Assembly (NCBI RefSeq): GCF_000175935.2
Contig: NC_014837.1
Span: forward strand, 4,092,001 to 4,156,000
Length of the DNA: 64,000 nucleotides
Direction of reading: 5' to 3'
From: Pantoea sp. At-9b
GTDB taxonomy: Bacteria > Pseudomonadota > Gammaproteobacteria > Enterobacterales > Enterobacteriaceae
The notes beneath the pieces are model-generated. The model did no database searches and was not told where the DNA came from. It saw nothing but the letters and a program-made list of their open reading frames with translations. Position 1 is the first letter of the stretch. Each line of letters starts with the position of its first letter. Below, one piece after another: positions 62,844-64,000 of this stretch. Made by a program: the position numbers and the translations under genes.

Positions 62844-63680
62844 TCAGGCGATACGGTGGCGCAGCCGCCCGATATGTTCGATCTCCACTTCAATCTCATC
62901 GCCGGGGAACATAAACAGCGGCGGCGTGCGTTTCTTACCGACGCCGCCCGGTGAACCGGTGATGATGACATCCCCTGCCGCCAGCGGGCTAAACGCCGAG
63001 ATATATTCAATGATCTTCGCCACCGGATGCACCATGCTGGCGGTGGTGTCGTTCTGCACTTCGCGTTGATTCAACCAGGTTTTAATCGCCAGCTGCTGTG
63101 GATCAGGGATCTCATCGGCAGTGGTCATCCACGGGCCAAACCCTCCGGTCTGCGGCCAGTTTTTCCCGGCGGTAAACCAGGTAAACTGCATGTCGCGCAC
63201 CGTGGCATCCATAAAGCAGCTGTAACCCGCGACGTGCGCCAGCGCCTGCTCCGCTTGCACCTGATACGTCGGTTTGCCGATGATCACCGCCAGCTCGCCT
63301 TCATAGTCGAACTCTTGGGTGGTGACCGGTTTTAGCAGCGGCTGCTCATGCGCCGCCAGCGAGTCGGCAAAACGCACAAATAATGTTGGCGCTTCAAGAG
63401 TTTCGGCAAACTCTTTGCGTTTGTCGGCATAGTTCATGCCGACGCAAAACACCTTACCTGGATTCTCGATCACCGGCAGAAAACGGATCGCACTGAACGG
63501 ATAGTCGATGGGTTGTGAAAGGTACGCAGCCAGGTCGCTCTGCGCGCCGCGTTGCAGCAGGGTTTTCAGGTCGGGACACGCGGCACCGAGGCGTTTGCCG
63601 AGATCCACCACACCCTGTTCCTGCACGATTCCATAACTTTTTGTTGCCTGATCAATAACATAAAAACTGCAAAGCTGCAT
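62844..63680 (-). CDS. Fumarylacetoacetate hydrolase family protein
   Basis: 278 residues from the ATG at 63680 (GAGG 6 nt upstream; an extension to 63731 is unlikely). FAH-family fold with metal ligands in FDYEGELAVIIGK and MDATVRDMQ (Glu, Asp), and the conserved NxxxREVQNDTTASMVHPVAKIIEYIS and ITGSPGGVG region, where the usual GTP motif reads GSP. Members hydrolyse or decarboxylate 2-oxo acids such as fumarylpyruvate. It lies downstream of the probable M55 gene on the same strand. Confidence 0.87.
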   Translation of the reverse strand: MQLCSFYVIDQATKSYGIVQEQGVVDLGKRLGAACPDLKTLLQRGAQSDLAAYLSQPIDYPFSAIRFLPVIENPGKVFCVGMNYADKRKEFAETLEAPTLFVRFADSLAAHEQPLLKPVTTQEFDYEGELAVIIGKPTYQVQAEQALAHVAGYSCFMDATVRDMQFTWFTAGKNWPQTGGFGPWMTTADEIPDPQQLAIKTWLNQREVQNDTTASMVHPVAKIIEYISAFSPLAAGDVIITGSPGGVGKKRTPPLFMFPGDEIEVEIEHIGRLRHRIA

Positions 63681-63763
63681 GACTGCCTCGTTGGAATAAA
63701 AAAATCGCGCGCAGGTTACCAAAAGCCGCACAGGAAAGCGGTACGACCTGCGCGCGATGTGGC

Positions 63764-64000
63764 TTAATTTTGCGTACTCGCCAGATACGAAAAGGCACTC
63801 AGCAGGCTGATCAGCGTGCCCATCTGCTCGGCACGATAGCCCACTGTTACTGCATCAATGCGCGTTACGCCGGGGATCAGGCTAAACAGATCGGCCAGCA
63901 CCGGTTTGCTGGCCTGCAACTGCATCTCGTAAGGGGCGCTGAGACGGGTAGTGCTGGCCTGACGTGCGCGCTGCACTGCCGCCGTGGCTGCCGTGCGAAT
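63764..64000 (-). CDS. C-terminal fragment of probable M55 D-aminopeptidase (DppA-like)
   Basis: Incomplete: the frame runs off the right edge, so only the last 78 residues are seen. The tail PGVTRIDAVTVGYRAEQMGTLISLLSAFSYLA and the preceding ALFLG-like spacing resemble the C-terminus of Bacillus DppA, a zinc D-aminopeptidase (M55). The similarity is moderate and the metal-binding part lies outside the window. Context (D-aminopeptidase, M19 dipeptidase, peptide importer) supports the assignment. Confidence 0.5.
   Translation of the reverse strand: MRTAATAAVQRARQASTTRLSAPYEMQLQASKPVLADLFSLIPGVTRIDAVTVGYRAEQMGTLISLLSAFSYLASTQN

Noticed and set aside
1..64000. CRISPR array, tRNA genes, IS or prophage
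   Set aside because: No regular repeat-spacer array, cloverleaf, transposase or phage gene was seen; the dispersed 22-bp repeats lack spacers of regular length.

Overview
The window looks like chromosome from an enterobacterium of the Erwiniaceae, most likely Pantoea or a close relative. The block yhiN-pitA-uspB-uspA-rsmJ-prlC-rlmJ-gor follows the Escherichia coli order, with E. coli-like protein lengths, while the rest is accessory metabolism and transport of a plant- or soil-associated enteric. The genus is an inference from gene content. I see no tRNA, rRNA, prophage, IS transposase or CRISPR array.

Layout. 0.1-2.5 kb: an APC permease and a DMT exporter. 2.6-4.7 kb: an AT-richer island with two hcp paralogues (type VI secretion tube/effector carrier) and an unrecognised 276-residue protein with a glycine-zipper hydrophobic core, a candidate secreted effector. 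4.7-15.2 kb: the conserved block, with rbn (RNase BN) between rlmJ and gor and no dtpB between uspA and rsmJ. 15.4-27.2 kb: mixed metabolic genes and three regulator/target arrangements, including two divergent LysR pairs. 27.3-36.3 kb: yqhA, then kdpFABC-kdpD and an HD-GYP gene. kdpF (29 codons, GTG start) is present and a KdpE-like operator precedes it, but kdpE does not follow kdpD. 36.4-37.1 kb: a higBA toxin-antitoxin pair. 37.2-41.4 kb: a hydroxyacid dehydrogenase/MFS operon and an orphan sugar-binding protein. 41.5-47.2 kb: an ABC exporter, a FemAB-like protein, and LysR plus glutathionyl-hydroquinone reductase plus esterase. 47.2-53.3 kb: a probable sugar or polyol utilisation cluster (isomerase, nucleoside hydrolase, zinc dehydrogenase, double-HTH GntR, MFS) interrupted by crcB/fluC, which has a fluoride riboswitch and an overlapping terminator. 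53.3-54.0 kb: a highly structured non-coding element. 54.0-64.0 kb: a D-amino-acid peptide module: LysR, M19 dipeptidase, a complete Dpp-like ABC importer, an S12 D-aminopeptidase, an FAH-family hydrolase and the C-terminus of a probable M55 D-aminopeptidase.

A dispersed 22-bp REP-like repeat (GTAG followed by a hairpin with arms GCGCGAT/ATCGCGC) occurs about a dozen times between genes, often as inverted pairs, including once inside the kdp operon. Its GTAG-plus-hairpin design is that of REPs mobilised by RAYT transposases; no RAYT gene lies in the window.

The strongest leads are the hcp-linked candidate effector, the kdp operon without kdpE, the D-peptide module, the structured 53.3-54.0 kb element and several operator-like repeats. 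Protein identities come from recognised family motifs and remembered homologues; no database search was run.
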